From an uncultured Anaerolineae bacterium (lineage in GTDB: Bacteria; Chloroflexota; Anaerolineae; Anaerolineales; Villigracilaceae): a DNA stretch of 64,000 nt. The stretch's first letter is position 1; every line of letters begins with the position of its first letter. This document shows positions 32,769 to 41,622 of this stretch, piece by piece. Location of the stretch: positions 1 to 64,000 of the forward strand of contig CAIQVH010000016.1 of assembly GCA_903875215.1 (NCBI GenBank), read 5' to 3'. Position numbers and translations under genes: made by a program. Below the pieces are notes generated by a model. That model worked only from the letters and a program-made list of their open reading frames with translations. It ran no database searches and was not told the origin of the DNA.

Positions 32769-35700
32769 ATGGATGTAATTCTCTGGCTATCTGATTCCTA
32801 CCCCGTCTTATTGCCCCCTTCGTTGATCGGTTTGTTGGGCTGGCTCAGTCTCCTGGTCCTTGTTGGCTGGCTGCTCTGGTCCACTCAATACCTCCAATCT
32901 GAATGGGCCAGCCAGGCCAGGTGGATTTTCGGTATCCTCATCTTCCTGCAGATAATTTTTGCCCTAACTCCCGGCTTGCGCTTGCCGATAGGCGCTTCTC
33001 CGCCGGTACCGAATTCGCCCCAGGAATTAAAAGGCCCGGCACTGATGCTGCTCTCCACCATCCCCTGGATGGTGGCAGGCGGAATGCTGGGCCCGATCGC
33101 CGGGGCATTTCTTGGGCTGATCGCCGGGCTGATACGCTTTTTGTGGGATTCTCATAGCGTCTTCACCCCACTGGAACTGGCCCTGCTTGGCGCCGTATTC
33201 AGCCTGATCGTCCGTCAGCGTTATCGCACAAGCATTTTCCGCCTGTTCAGCCAGCCACTGGTGGCGGCCGCGCTTTTGGCCCTGTTGTATATCCCCCTCT
33301 ACATCATTGACGCTTTCATGGTGGTGGTTGGCCCATCCATATCCCTGGCCGACAGCCTGATTTATGCCATCTCCAGCGCCCCCTATGCCATACTGGCCGT
33401 TGCCGTTGAGGTCCTGATCGGCGGGGTGTTCGCGCAGGTCCTATCTGTCACATTCCCAGCGCCCTGGGGACGACACACCCCGCTCCAGCCTTCTCCCACC
33501 GAACGTTCCATCGAAGCCCGTTTCCTGTTCGGCACCGGCACCATGATCATTTTCCTGTTGATCGCTCTGCTTGTGGGGGATTGGTACGTGGCAGGCGCCG
33601 CTGCCCGCGATATGCTAAACAACCGCATGCAAGGCGCAGCCGAACAGGCCTCCCAGGTCGTGCCCTATTTCCTGGAAACTGGGCAGAACCTGGCCACCCA
33701 GTTCTCCCAGGACCCTCAGCTGGCTGCCGCCTCCGGAGAAGCCCTCGCCAACCTCCTTAGCCAGCAGATGCGCGCCATCCCATTTTTTGACCAGTTAATT
33801 GTGCTCGATCACTCCCAAACCTTACTGGCAAGCTACCCGCCGGAAACTACTCTCTCGACGAGCCTCTTTCCCCAGGAAAAAAAGGCTCTGGATTTGGCCC
33901 TGGTCGGTGTCATCAGTCAGACATACAGCATTCCACCGCTCGCAGCAGGGCAGCCTGCCCGAATCTCTTTCATCATTTCCATCCTTGATGTTGCCACCGG
34001 GCAGACCGGGCGGGTGCTGATTGGCCGCACCAGCCTGGCCACCAATCCCTTTACGCAACCGCTCATCCAAAGCCTGCAGTCCATGGCGCAGCTCCACGGC
34101 GAAGGCATTTTGTTGGATGAAAACCAGGTCATCCTTTACCATCCGCTTGCAAGCCAGGTAATGGGATCCTACTCGGGTCAACTGCCCACCGAAGCCAGCT
34201 TCTTCGATGACATTGGCCGTACCGGGACGCGTAATTTCATATACTATCAGCCTGTGACGGGCCGGGCTTGGGCGGTCGTCCTGACTGTGCCAGCTCAACA
34301 AGCCCAACAGCTGGCGCTGAATATTGCCGCGCCTCTCTCCGGGATGATTTTCCTGCTGGCTTTGATCGCCCTCATCTCTTTGCGCGTGGGCTTGAAGACT
34401 ATCACCATTTCTCTACAGAATCTGGCCAGCGAAGCCGTGCGGATTGCCCAGGGTCAGCTTGATCACCCCTTGATCGTGGAAGGCGTCGATGAAGTTGGCC
34501 AGTTACGCAAGACTTTTGAACAAATGCGCGTCAGCCTCCAGGCCAGGCTGGAAGAACTGAACCGCCTGCTGCTTGTCAGCCAGGGCGTTGCATCCAGCCT
34601 CGAATTTGGCGAAGCTGTTCAGCCCATCATGGAAGCCGTTCTCGCTACCGGCGCGAATGCCGTGCGTCTTTACATGCCTCCGCTGAATCAAGAGTCCGAG
34701 CAGGAGGATGCCTCCATTTTTGCGCTCGGCCCATCCAAGGAAAAATACGCCTACCTGGATGCCGAGATCCTGCGGTTGACCCAGCAACAGGACCGGTTGG
34801 TTATGACCAATGTATCTCGCGCTCGTGGACTGCAACTGGGCAGCGGGCGGGCCGTCCCGGCCTCGCTGGTCGCAGTTCCCTTGCGTCACGAGAATAGCTA
34901 CCACGGCGTCTTATGGGCTGTTTTTGACCAGCCGCATCTCTTTTCAGAAACCGATGTCCGCTTCCTGACCATGCTTGCCGGGCAGGCCGCGCTGGCTGCT
35001 TCCAACCATCACCTGTTTCGGACCGCTGAAGTGGGACGGCAGCGCCTGGCAGCCATCCTGGCATCCACTCCCGACCCGGTGCTGGTCACTGACCAGTACA
35101 ACCGCCTGCTGCTTTCCAACCCGGCTGCCTGGCAGGTGTTGGGAGCTTCCATCGGAAACGGCACCGGCCAGCCGATCGAAAACCTCATTACCCAGAAGCC
35201 GTTGCTCGAAATTCTTCTCAATACCTCCTCTGAGAAACTCTCCGCTGAAGTCACGGTACTTAATCACCAGGTCTATCTCGCCACGGCCTCGCCAGTGCTG
35301 ACGGACGGTCGCCAGAGGGGACGGGTTTGCATCCTGCGTAATATCACGCATTTCAAAGAACTAGACACCATGAAGACCGAATTTGTCAGCACCGTCAGCC
35401 ATGATTTGCGTTCTCCGCTGACGTTGATGCGCGGATATGCAACCATGCTTGAAATGGTGGGTACCCTTAATGAGCAACAGCAAGGGTATGTTCAGAAAAT
35501 CGTTGTGGGCGTGGAAAATATGTCTCGCATGGTCAACAACCTGCTTGACCTGGGGCGCATCGAAGCGGGTGTCGGCTTGAGGCTGCAATCGATTTCGCTG
35601 GTGGACATTCTCGAACGCGTGTTCAGTACTCTTCAGCCGCAAGCCGCGCAGAAGAAAATCGAGATCGCTGTTGAGAAACCCCAAAACACCTTCCCCATCA

Positions 35701-36074
35701 TCGAGGCCGACCCGGCTTTGTTGGAACAAGCCCTGTACAACCTGGTTGAGAATGCCATCAAATATACACCGCAGGGCGGCAGGGTGAAGGTGCGCCTGAC
35801 TCTTACTCCGGACCAGGCGCTCTTTGAAGTGGAAGATACCGGGATTGGCGTCGCGCCCATCGACCAAACGCGCCTCTTTGAAAAATTCTATCGCGGCGGA
35901 CAGCGTGAGGCGCGTGAACAAAAAGGTTCCGGGCTGGGGTTGGCGATCGTCCGCTCCATTATTGAGTGGCACGGCGGCCGGGTCTGGCTGGAAAGCCAGC
36001 TGGGGAAGGGGAGCACCTTCTTCCTGCAAATTCCGCTGCGCCAGCCAAAGCCTGCCAGGGAAAACATCTCCTGA
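32769..36074 (+). CDS. Large membrane sensor histidine kinase (membrane domain, Cache-like, HAMP, GAF, PAS, HisKA, HATPase)
   Basis: The product has 1101 residues from the ATG at 32769; a TTG 12 nt upstream is less likely. About seven membrane segments (1-225) form an integral sensor region. Another helix near 260, a Cache-like extracytoplasmic region (about 285-510), a further helix, and a HAMP domain (about 540-590) follow. GAF-like (about 600-755) and PAS-like (about 760-860) domains precede HisKA with the phospho-acceptor His878 (TVSHDLRSPL). The ATPase domain has NLVENAIKYT (N box), DTGIGV (G1) and GSGLGLAIV (G2). No response regulator is adjacent, so its partner is elsewhere. The intricate N-terminus suggests two input modes. 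Confidence 0.9.
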   Translation: MDVILWLSDSYPVLLPPSLIGLLGWLSLLVLVGWLLWSTQYLQSEWASQARWIFGILIFLQIIFALTPGLRLPIGASPPVPNSPQELKGPALMLLSTIPWMVAGGMLGPIAGAFLGLIAGLIRFLWDSHSVFTPLELALLGAVFSLIVRQRYRTSIFRLFSQPLVAAALLALLYIPLYIIDAFMVVVGPSISLADSLIYAISSAPYAILAVAVEVLIGGVFAQVLSVTFPAPWGRHTPLQPSPTERSIEARFLFGTGTMIIFLLIALLVGDWYVAGAAARDMLNNRMQGAAEQASQVVPYFLETGQNLATQFSQDPQLAAASGEALANLLSQQMRAIPFFDQLIVLDHSQTLLASYPPETTLSTSLFPQEKKALDLALVGVISQTYSIPPLAAGQPARISFIISILDVATGQTGRVLIGRTSLATNPFTQPLIQSLQSMAQLHGEGILLDENQVILYHPLASQVMGSYSGQLPTEASFFDDIGRTGTRNFIYYQPVTGRAWAVVLTVPAQQAQQLALNIAAPLSGMIFLLALIALISLRVGLKTITISLQNLASEAVRIAQGQLDHPLIVEGVDEVGQLRKTFEQMRVSLQARLEELNRLLLVSQGVASSLEFGEAVQPIMEAVLATGANAVRLYMPPLNQESEQEDASIFALGPSKEKYAYLDAEILRLTQQQDRLVMTNVSRARGLQLGSGRAVPASLVAVPLRHENSYHGVLWAVFDQPHLFSETDVRFLTMLAGQAALAASNHHLFRTAEVGRQRLAAILASTPDPVLVTDQYNRLLLSNPAAWQVLGASIGNGTGQPIENLITQKPLLEILLNTSSEKLSAEVTVLNHQVYLATASPVLTDGRQRGRVCILRNITHFKELDTMKTEFVSTVSHDLRSPLTLMRGYATMLEMVGTLNEQQQGYVQKIVVGVENMSRMVNNLLDLGRIEAGVGLRLQSISLVDILERVFSTLQPQAAQKKIEIAVEKPQNTFPIIEADPALLEQALYNLVENAIKYTPQGGRVKVRLTLTPDQALFEVEDTGIGVAPIDQTRLFEKFYRGGQREAREQKGSGLGLAIVRSIIEWHGGRVWLESQLGKGSTFFLQIPLRQPKPARENIS

Positions 36075-36095
36075 GCCGCCAGGCTTTTATTACCT

Positions 36096-36123
36096 TTGAG
36101 TTTTAAGAACTTTACGGTATAAT
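36096..36123 (+). promoter_or_regulatory. Strong sigma70-type promoter before rpmH
   Basis: TTGAGT (36096-36101), a 16 nt spacer and a perfect TATAAT (36118-36123). Transcription would begin at about 36130, inside the left arm of the adjacent terminator hairpin. Confidence 0.65.
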
Positions 36124-36124
36124 G

Positions 36125-36160
36125 GCATGCCGCTCAAGCTTTTGAACGGCATGCTTTTTT
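36125..36160 (+). terminator. Rho-independent terminator of the histidine kinase gene
   Basis: GCATGCCG pairs with CGGCATGC, with TCAA/TTGA extending the stem and a GCTT loop, followed by six T and further T-rich sequence. It begins two bases after the rpmH promoter's -10 box. Confidence 0.85.
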
Positions 36161-36162
36161 GT

Positions 36163-36260
36163 TTTTCACTCCAACAGGTGAAAACAGCCCCAGGGCTTTG
36201 TGCGAGAAAACGTCTTTGCTGAATGCGTTTCCCAGGCAAACGTTCTCATCCTAATCATCG
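36163..36260 (+). promoter_or_regulatory. Structured 5' leader of rpmH
   Basis: TTTTCAC (36163-36169) and GTGAAAA (36178-36184) form one hairpin. GAGAAAACGT...TTTGC and GCAAACGTTCTC form a second, larger imperfect one about 20-60 nt before rpmH. Long structured leaders are common for ribosomal-protein genes and may mediate feedback, but this one matches none I know. Confidence 0.4.
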
Positions 36261-36271
36261 TGAGGTATGGA

Positions 36272-36445
36272 ATGGCTACAAAACGTACTTATCAACCAAA
36301 AATTCGTCGGCGTGTGCGCGTGCACGGGTTTCGCTCGCGCAACTCCACTGCCGATGGTCGTGAAGTTTTGCGCCGACGGCGCCAGCGCGGCCGCCAGAAG
36401 CTGACGGTCACCTCCAATAACCACGTCAAGCGGATTCGCTGGTAG
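36272..36445 (+). CDS. rpmH: 50S ribosomal protein bL34
   Basis: The product has 57 residues starting [20 protein letters not shown]. The Arg/Lys-rich core ([19 protein letters not shown]) is the L34 signature. The start is the ATG at 36272 with GAGG upstream; earlier in-frame codons are leader. It has a C-terminal extension of about 10 residues ([13 protein letters not shown]) beyond the usual 44-46 residue form. It heads the rnpA-yidD-yidC-jag cluster. Confidence 0.95.
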   Translation: MATKRTYQPKIRRRVRVHGFRSRNSTADGREVLRRRRQRGRQKLTVTSNNHVKRIRW

Positions 36446-36488
36446 GCTCCTTTTTGGAGCGCTTGTCACCATCAAGCGCGAGGCCCGG

Positions 36489-36833
36489 GTGAAACGCCGC
36501 TTTCGCCTGACTCGATCCATCGATTTCAAGCGGGTGCGAACCGAAGGAAAATCCTACTCGCACCCGCTTGTTGTGTTGGTTGCCTCCGCCGCAGAGCAGA
36601 CAGAATTGCGCGTCGGTGTCAGTACCGGGTATGCCCTGGGCGGGGCGGTGCAGCGTAATCGCGCCAGGCGTTTGCTGCGCGAAGCAGTTCGCCCGTTGGT
36701 GGAACAGATGCCCTCCGGCTGGGAGATTGTCCTGATCGCCCGTAAACCACTGCTCGGGGCAGGTTTTTTGGAGATTAAGGCTGCGGTGCAGGGACTTTTT
36801 CTGCGGGCCGGGCTGGGAATTCAGGAGCAGTAA
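36489..36833 (+). CDS. rnpA: Ribonuclease P protein component
   Basis: The product has 114 residues from a GTG at 36489, with GAGG upstream. KRRFRLTRSIDFKRVRTEGK is the typical N-terminus and QRNRARRLLREAVR is the RNR motif that contacts P RNA and the pre-tRNA leader. It helps RNase P process tRNA 5' ends. Its position just after rpmH is nearly universal in bacteria. Confidence 0.95.
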   Translation: MKRRFRLTRSIDFKRVRTEGKSYSHPLVVLVASAAEQTELRVGVSTGYALGGAVQRNRARRLLREAVRPLVEQMPSGWEIVLIARKPLLGAGFLEIKAAVQGLFLRAGLGIQEQ

Positions 36834-36842
36834 ATCAGTCGT

Positions 36843-37136
36843 ATGTGCGCCGACCATTTTCTCCCGCATGAATATCCCGAAGAACCGCGCCTGAAGGACT
36901 TGCCGCGCACACTGGCCAACTGGCCGCGGATGGCCTTGCTTGCGCTGATTCGCCTCTACCAGATGACCATTTCCAAGGGCCTGCCGCCCAATACCTGCCG
37001 GTTTTATCCATCCTGTTCTCATTACAGCTACCAGGCAATTTACAAATATGGCGCAATAAAAGGGTCGCTCATGGCCACGCAGCGCGTGGTGCGTTGCAAC
37101 CCGTTCAACGAGGGCGGATTTGACCCCGTCCCGTAG
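36843..37136 (+). CDS. yidD: Membrane protein insertion efficiency factor YidD
   Basis: The product has 97 residues. The conserved block is ALIRLYQMTISKGLPPNTCRFYPSCSHYSYQAI, with the CRFYPSCS motif, and ends RVVRCNPFNEGGFDPVP. It is a small membrane-associated helper of YidC. The N-terminal 25 residues are longer than usual. It starts 9 nt after the rnpA stop and is followed at 9 nt by the beta-propeller lipoprotein gene. Confidence 0.93.
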   Translation: MCADHFLPHEYPEEPRLKDLPRTLANWPRMALLALIRLYQMTISKGLPPNTCRFYPSCSHYSYQAIYKYGAIKGSLMATQRVVRCNPFNEGGFDPVP

Positions 37137-37145
37137 GGAGTTTTG

Positions 37146-38264
37146 ATGAAGTTCAATCGCCTGATCTTTTTTGCACTGCTGGTCATCCTGTCCTTCGCGT
37201 TGAGCGCCTGCGGATCCGCGCCGGCCACCAACTGGCCAGGACTGGCCACCGATGGCAAAACTATTTACCTGGCTGATGGCCGCCATGTTTACTCTGTTCA
37301 GCCGGAAACTGGAACCGACTTGACCATCCCGGTCGAAGGCGTGAACTCACCGCTGCGCTTCCCTCTGCAGCCTGACAGCAAAATGAGCTTCTATGCTGTT
37401 CCCGCCCTGTCTGCCGATGGAACCACACTGGTCATCGGCAATGCTGCGCCGGGTTACCATACTCTCTACGCCGTGGATACCGTTACCGGCAGCATCAAAT
37501 GGCCCTTCGAAGGCTCTAACAAACCCTGGCTGGGCGGCGCCCTGATAGTCAACCAGACGGTCATCGCACCCGGCGGTGATGGGAAACTCTACGCCTTTGA
37601 CCTGTCTGGCAAAAAGCTCTGGGAGCAGACGCTTTCCGAACACGCGCTGTGGACGATGCCCGTAAGCGATGGCACAAACGTCTACGTAGCCACGCTCAAC
37701 CATGAGATTTTTGCCTTCAACCCCGCCTCGAAAGAGCCCCTTTGGAAAATCGAGCTGGATAATGGCATTATCGGTCACCCGGCCATTCTAAACGGCGTTT
37801 TATATGTCGGCACCCTTTCCGGCAACCTCTACGCGCTCAACGCTGAGAATGGTTCCCAGATCTGGAAACAGACCCTCGAAGGCAACATCTGGGGCACACC
37901 GGGGCTGGATGCCGACGGAAAAACCCTTTACATCGGTACCGTCTTTGGCATCGCGGGAAAATTCTACGCCCTGGAGGCTCAATCCGGGCAGATCATCTGG
38001 TCGAAGGATGAAGAAGGATCCATCATTGCCGGGCCGCTTGTCACCGCTGATCAAATCATCTATGTCACCGAGCTTGGGCGCGTCCAGTCGGTCGATAAAA
38101 ATGGCGCGGCCAGGTGGCTGGCTGATTTCCCCAAAAACAAAATCTATACCTCCCCTCTGCTCGTGGGTGACTTGATTGTGGTCGCCCCCATGGGTTCACA
38201 GTTCATGCTGGCCGCCTATGATATAAACGGCGCCCAAAAATGGACGTTTACCCCCGCAAAATAG
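37146..38264 (+). CDS. PQQ-like beta-propeller lipoprotein (BamB-like)
   Basis: The product has 372 residues from the ATG at 37146, with GGGAG upstream. The signal peptide ends LSFALSAC, a lipobox with Cys23. The mature part is a run of propeller blades with the repeated pattern LYAxDxxTGxxxW: TLYAVDTVTGSIKW, KLYAFDLSGKKLW, EIFAFNPASKEPLW, NLYALNAENGSQIW, KFYALEAQSGQIIW. The fold matches BamB/PQQ-type propellers, but the residues needed to bind PQQ are not evident. It is placed between yidD and yidC in an otherwise conserved cluster, so it may assist membrane or exported-protein assembly (inference). Confidence 0.87.
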   Translation: MKFNRLIFFALLVILSFALSACGSAPATNWPGLATDGKTIYLADGRHVYSVQPETGTDLTIPVEGVNSPLRFPLQPDSKMSFYAVPALSADGTTLVIGNAAPGYHTLYAVDTVTGSIKWPFEGSNKPWLGGALIVNQTVIAPGGDGKLYAFDLSGKKLWEQTLSEHALWTMPVSDGTNVYVATLNHEIFAFNPASKEPLWKIELDNGIIGHPAILNGVLYVGTLSGNLYALNAENGSQIWKQTLEGNIWGTPGLDADGKTLYIGTVFGIAGKFYALEAQSGQIIWSKDEEGSIIAGPLVTADQIIYVTELGRVQSVDKNGAARWLADFPKNKIYTSPLLVGDLIVVAPMGSQFMLAAYDINGAQKWTFTPAK

Positions 38265-38276
38265 GATAATGAACTT

Positions 38277-39089
38277 ATGTGGGATCTTCTGATCGTCAAT
38301 CCGTTTACCAATGCCCTGCTTCTCATCTATGCCCTGGTTGGTAATTTTGGGGTTTCAATCATTCTTTTCACCATCCTGGTGCGTCTGGCTACGCATCCGA
38401 TCATGTCCAGGCAGATCAAATCCAGCGCAGCCATGCAGGAATTGATGGCCTCGGAAGAGTGGAAAAAGATCCAGGAAAAATATAAGAACGATAAAGAGAA
38501 ACTGGCGCAGGAGCAGATGCGCATTTACCAGGAAAAAGGCATCAGCCCATTCGGTTCCTGCCTCCCGACGCTGATCCAGTTCCCAATCCTGATCGGCTTC
38601 TACCAGAGCATTGTGCGCGCCATATCTGCCACACCCATGCAGCTGATTGCCCTGGTACGCAGCATTTACCCTGGGCTGGAGACTGTTACCGCCAAAGCCA
38701 GCCTCTCCGCGCTGATCCCGATCCACAGCCAATTCTTGTGGATGGACCTCGGCCAGCCGGAGCGGGTCATTATTCCCGGGCTGGCTTTCGGAATCCCGAT
38801 CCTGGCCATTATCGTCGGCCTGACAACTTTTGTGCAGACCAAGCTGACCATGGTGCCCTCATCCAGTCCCAACGACCAATCGGCCATGATGAACCAGCAA
38901 ATGAGCCTGATGATGCCACTCATGCTGTTTTACTTTGCGCTTAATTTTGCCTCCGGCCTGGCGGTTTACTTCATCACCAGCAACCTGGTTGGGATTGCCC
39001 AATACGCAGCGCTTGGCAAAGTCAATTGGAGTAACTTGTTCAGCGGCAGCAAGTCGTCTGACGCAGCCAAAAAGTCGATCAAGCGTTAA
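38277..39089 (+). CDS. yidC: Membrane protein insertase YidC (Oxa1 family)
   Basis: The product has 270 residues, the short form without the large periplasmic domain of Gram-negative YidC. FGVSIILFTILVRLATHPIM is the first conserved segment with its hydrophilic-groove Arg. The cytoplasmic hairpin is KIQEKYKNDKEKLAQEQMRIYQEKG, then NPFGS-like SPFGSCLPTLIQFPILIGFYQ follows. The ATG is at 38277. No lipobox Cys is evident at the N-terminus. It inserts membrane proteins with or after SecYEG. Confidence 0.95.
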   Translation: MWDLLIVNPFTNALLLIYALVGNFGVSIILFTILVRLATHPIMSRQIKSSAAMQELMASEEWKKIQEKYKNDKEKLAQEQMRIYQEKGISPFGSCLPTLIQFPILIGFYQSIVRAISATPMQLIALVRSIYPGLETVTAKASLSALIPIHSQFLWMDLGQPERVIIPGLAFGIPILAIIVGLTTFVQTKLTMVPSSSPNDQSAMMNQQMSLMMPLMLFYFALNFASGLAVYFITSNLVGIAQYAALGKVNWSNLFSGSKSSDAAKKSIKR

Positions 39090-39101
39090 TAAGGAGGTTT
39101 C

Positions 39102-39809
39102 GTGGAACGGACAACGTTGGAAGTAATCGCTCCTTCAGTAGAGGAAGCCGTCGCGCGAGGTCTTGAACAACTGGGCGTGTCGCGCGAAATGATCGATATC
39201 GAAATTTTGGACGAAGGAGCCAAGGGTTTTCTCGGAATTGGTTCCCGGCAGGTACGCGTCCGCTTGATGTTGAAAGCGTTGGATGAAACTCAGAGCCCAG
39301 ATGAAACCCAGTCGCCAGCCATCGCGGTTGCTGGAACAGACGACCACCTGCTCAATTTTGCCGTGCAAACTGCCCGCGAATTGCTTGGCAAAATGAAGAT
39401 CAACGCCCGCGTCTCGGCCAGCTACGGCGAAGCCGATGCGGAGGGTGAAGTTCCGGTTCTCCTGGATATCCGCGGCGACGACCTGAGTGTGCTCATTGGC
39501 CGCCGGGCCGAGACGCTGAATGCGTTGCAATACATCCTGGCGCTGATCATCAGCAAGGAAGCCAATGACTGGGTGCAGGTGAGTGTTGACGTGGAAGGCT
39601 ACCGGGCCCGCCGTGAGCGGCAGCTACGCCAGTTGGCCATCCGCATGGCTGAGCAGGCGCAGCGTACCGGCAAGCGCCAGGTGTTGGAGCCGATGTCTGC
39701 CGCAGAGCGGCGCATTGTGCACCTTGAACTGCGCAACCATCCCGATGTATTCAGTGAATCAGTGGGTGATGAACCCAATCGCAAGGTCACCATCCTTTTG
39801 AAAAAATAG
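39102..39809 (+). CDS. khpB: RNA-binding protein KhpB (Jag/SpoIIIJ-associated)
   Basis: The product has 235 residues from a GTG at 39102 with a strong AAGGAGG. It has all three domains: the Jag N-domain (VEEAVARGLEQLGV...KGFLGIGSRQVRVR), a KH domain with DLSVLIGRRAETLNALQYIL (the usual GxxG is GRRA here), and R3H at the C-terminus (RTGKRQVLEPMSAAERRIVH). It binds RNA and is linked to cell elongation. It is the last gene of the rpmH cluster and is followed by a terminator. Confidence 0.93.
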   Translation: MERTTLEVIAPSVEEAVARGLEQLGVSREMIDIEILDEGAKGFLGIGSRQVRVRLMLKALDETQSPDETQSPAIAVAGTDDHLLNFAVQTARELLGKMKINARVSASYGEADAEGEVPVLLDIRGDDLSVLIGRRAETLNALQYILALIISKEANDWVQVSVDVEGYRARRERQLRQLAIRMAEQAQRTGKRQVLEPMSAAERRIVHLELRNHPDVFSESVGDEPNRKVTILLKK

Positions 39810-39840
39810 ACGCCTTTCGGCGGGCTGATGCCCCTAAGCA

Positions 39841-39882
39841 AAAGATGAAAGAGGAAATATGCTTCCCTCTTTCATCTTTTTT
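39841..39882 (+). terminator. Rho-independent terminator of the rpmH-khpB cluster
   Basis: AAAGATGAAAGAGG and CCTCTTTCATCTTT form a perfect 14-bp stem with an 11-nt loop, followed by T residues. Confidence 0.88.
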
Positions 39883-39911
39883 GAAATCAAAACCTTTTCA
39901 TCTATTACGGT

Positions 39912-39917
39912 TATAAT
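39912..39917 (+). promoter_or_regulatory. -10 box 9 nt before the PfkB-family gene
   Basis: A perfect TATAAT lies 9 nt before the ATG at 39927. There is no Shine-Dalgarno, so the transcript is leaderless or nearly so. Confidence 0.5.
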
Positions 39918-39926
39918 TTAACTACT

Positions 39927-40778
39927 ATGTTTCACATGGTTTCACTGGAACCGGTCGATTACCTGGTGATCGGCCATATCACGGTAGATATTACCCCTGC
40001 CGGCCCGGTTATGGGCGGGTCGGCGGCCTATGCGGCGCTGACGGCCCGGGCGCTGGGTTTGCGCGTCGGTGTGGTAACGGTGCGCGGGAATGAGATTCCG
40101 CTGAAGGATTTGGATGGAATCCCCGTGGTGCTGGAAGAAGCCGAACACAGTACAACGTTCGAAAATTTGTATACACCCGCAGGGCGACTCCAGTTTATCC
40201 GTAGTGTGGCCCCGCAGATTGATTTTACGCTCGTACCTGAAGCCTGGCGGCGCGCGAAGATCATCCACCTGGCACCGGTGGCGGGTGAGATTGAATCCAT
40301 CCTGCCGGATACCTTTCACCCGGAATTGCTTGGGCTGACGCCGCAGGGTTGGATGCGTGTTTGGAGCGGCGATGGTCTTGTCCGGCCGTGTGAGTGGCCG
40401 GAGGCCGATGCAGCCCTGGCACGGGCAGGTGCAGCGATATTCAGCGTGGAGGATGTTGGGCGTGACGAAGAAAGGATCGAGCGCTATGCCCATGCCTGTC
40501 GTCTGCTGGCGGTAACAGAGGCAGCTTCAGGTGTGCGTTTGTTCTGGCATGGCGACAGCCGCCGCTTCCGTGCGCCGACCATGACGGAGGTGGATGCCAC
40601 GGGCGCGGGCGATATTTTTGCCGCCGCTTTTTTTGTGCGCCTGCTCAATACCCGCGACCCGTGGGAAGCGGCCCGTTTTGCCAACCGCCTGGCCGCCTTT
40701 TCGGTCACACGGCCGGGGCTGACGGGTGTGCCCACCCAGGCGGAAGTTGAACGCAGCTTGCTGGAAGTTTTACATTAA
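39927..40778 (+). CDS. PfkB-family carbohydrate/nucleoside kinase
   Basis: The product has 283 residues. The N-terminal GHITVDITPAGPVMGGSAAYAA and the C-terminal DATGAGDIFAAAFFVRLL with the catalytic Asp are the two PfkB signatures. It phosphorylates a sugar or nucleoside; the specificity cannot be read. It is shorter in the lid region than ribokinase. It leads the transcript that continues to parA, which starts 26 nt after its stop. Confidence 0.87.
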   Translation: MFHMVSLEPVDYLVIGHITVDITPAGPVMGGSAAYAALTARALGLRVGVVTVRGNEIPLKDLDGIPVVLEEAEHSTTFENLYTPAGRLQFIRSVAPQIDFTLVPEAWRRAKIIHLAPVAGEIESILPDTFHPELLGLTPQGWMRVWSGDGLVRPCEWPEADAALARAGAAIFSVEDVGRDEERIERYAHACRLLAVTEAASGVRLFWHGDSRRFRAPTMTEVDATGAGDIFAAAFFVRLLNTRDPWEAARFANRLAAFSVTRPGLTGVPTQAEVERSLLEVLH

Positions 40779-40804
40779 TCATCCTTAGAACGCAGGGAGT
40801 TTGC

Positions 40805-41587
40805 ATGGCCCGTATTTATACCTTGGTCAATCAAAAAGGCGGTGTGGGTAAAACCACGACGGCCATTAATCTGGGCGCATACCTGGCCAAATTTGATCAG
40901 AAAGTGTTGATTGTGGATCTGGATCCGCAGGCGAATGCCACCTCCTGCCTGGGGGTGGATAAACATTCGGTCAAGAATGGAACGTATGAAACCCTGCTGG
41001 GGCTTTCCCCGGCGGCGAGCAATCTGCTGGCCAACCCTGATTTGAAGCTCTCACTCCTGCCGGCTTCTCCGGCATTGGCGGGCGCCGAAGTGGAGCTGGT
41101 AGCGACCGATGGGCGGGATTTGCGCCTGCGCAAGGCGCTCGAGACGCTCGACAAACGGTTTGATTACATCCTGGTAGATTGCCCGCCCTCCCTGAGCATG
41201 CTGACTGTCAATGGTTTGATGGCCGCCCGGGAGGGGATCATCATCCCGGTGCAGTGTGAGTATCTGGCGCTGGAGGGGCTGGGGCAGTTGATCACCACCA
41301 TCCAGCGGGTGCGCACTGCGCGCTTCCCCGATTTAATGGTGCGCGGAGTGGTATTGACCATGTACGATGCCCGCGCCCATCTCTCGGCGGATGTGGTCAT
41401 CGAAGTGCGCAAGCATTTTCCGGGCCAGGTGTTCAGTTCCATTGTGCCGCGTTCGGTGCGCCTGGCTGAAGCTCCATCATACGGCTTGCCGATTTCGGCA
41501 TACGCGCCTCTTTCAACCGGCGCACAGGCTTACGAAGCGTTGGCCCGTGAATTGCTCGGCGGCGATGGCGTTGTTCTGAACGCATAA
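40805..41587 (+). CDS. parA: Chromosome partitioning ATPase ParA (Soj)
   Basis: The product has 260 residues. The deviant Walker A is NQKGGVGKTTTAINL with both Lys residues. The A' motif VDLDPQANAT and Walker B region ILVDCPPSLSML follow. It binds DNA nonspecifically in the ATP dimer and is stimulated by ParB. The short N-terminus (no extra HTH) marks a chromosomal Soj type. AGGGAG precedes the ATG. parB follows at 35 nt. Confidence 0.96.
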   Translation: MARIYTLVNQKGGVGKTTTAINLGAYLAKFDQKVLIVDLDPQANATSCLGVDKHSVKNGTYETLLGLSPAASNLLANPDLKLSLLPASPALAGAEVELVATDGRDLRLRKALETLDKRFDYILVDCPPSLSMLTVNGLMAAREGIIIPVQCEYLALEGLGQLITTIQRVRTARFPDLMVRGVVLTMYDARAHLSADVVIEVRKHFPGQVFSSIVPRSVRLAEAPSYGLPISAYAPLSTGAQAYEALARELLGGDGVVLNA

Positions 41588-41622
41588 GGCTGTTTTGTGA
41601 TTTAATGATTACAGGAGGCAGG

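Noticed and set aside
36075-36271. Replication origin next to rpmH
   Set aside because: No dnaA gene, DnaA-box cluster or AT-rich unwinding region is visible; the gap is explained by a promoter, a terminator and a leader.
39925-39950. parS-like sequence near parAB (TGTTTCACATGGTTTCAC)
   Set aside because: Only half-sites resemble the parS consensus and the best 16-bp alignment has about five mismatches; it also overlaps a start codon.
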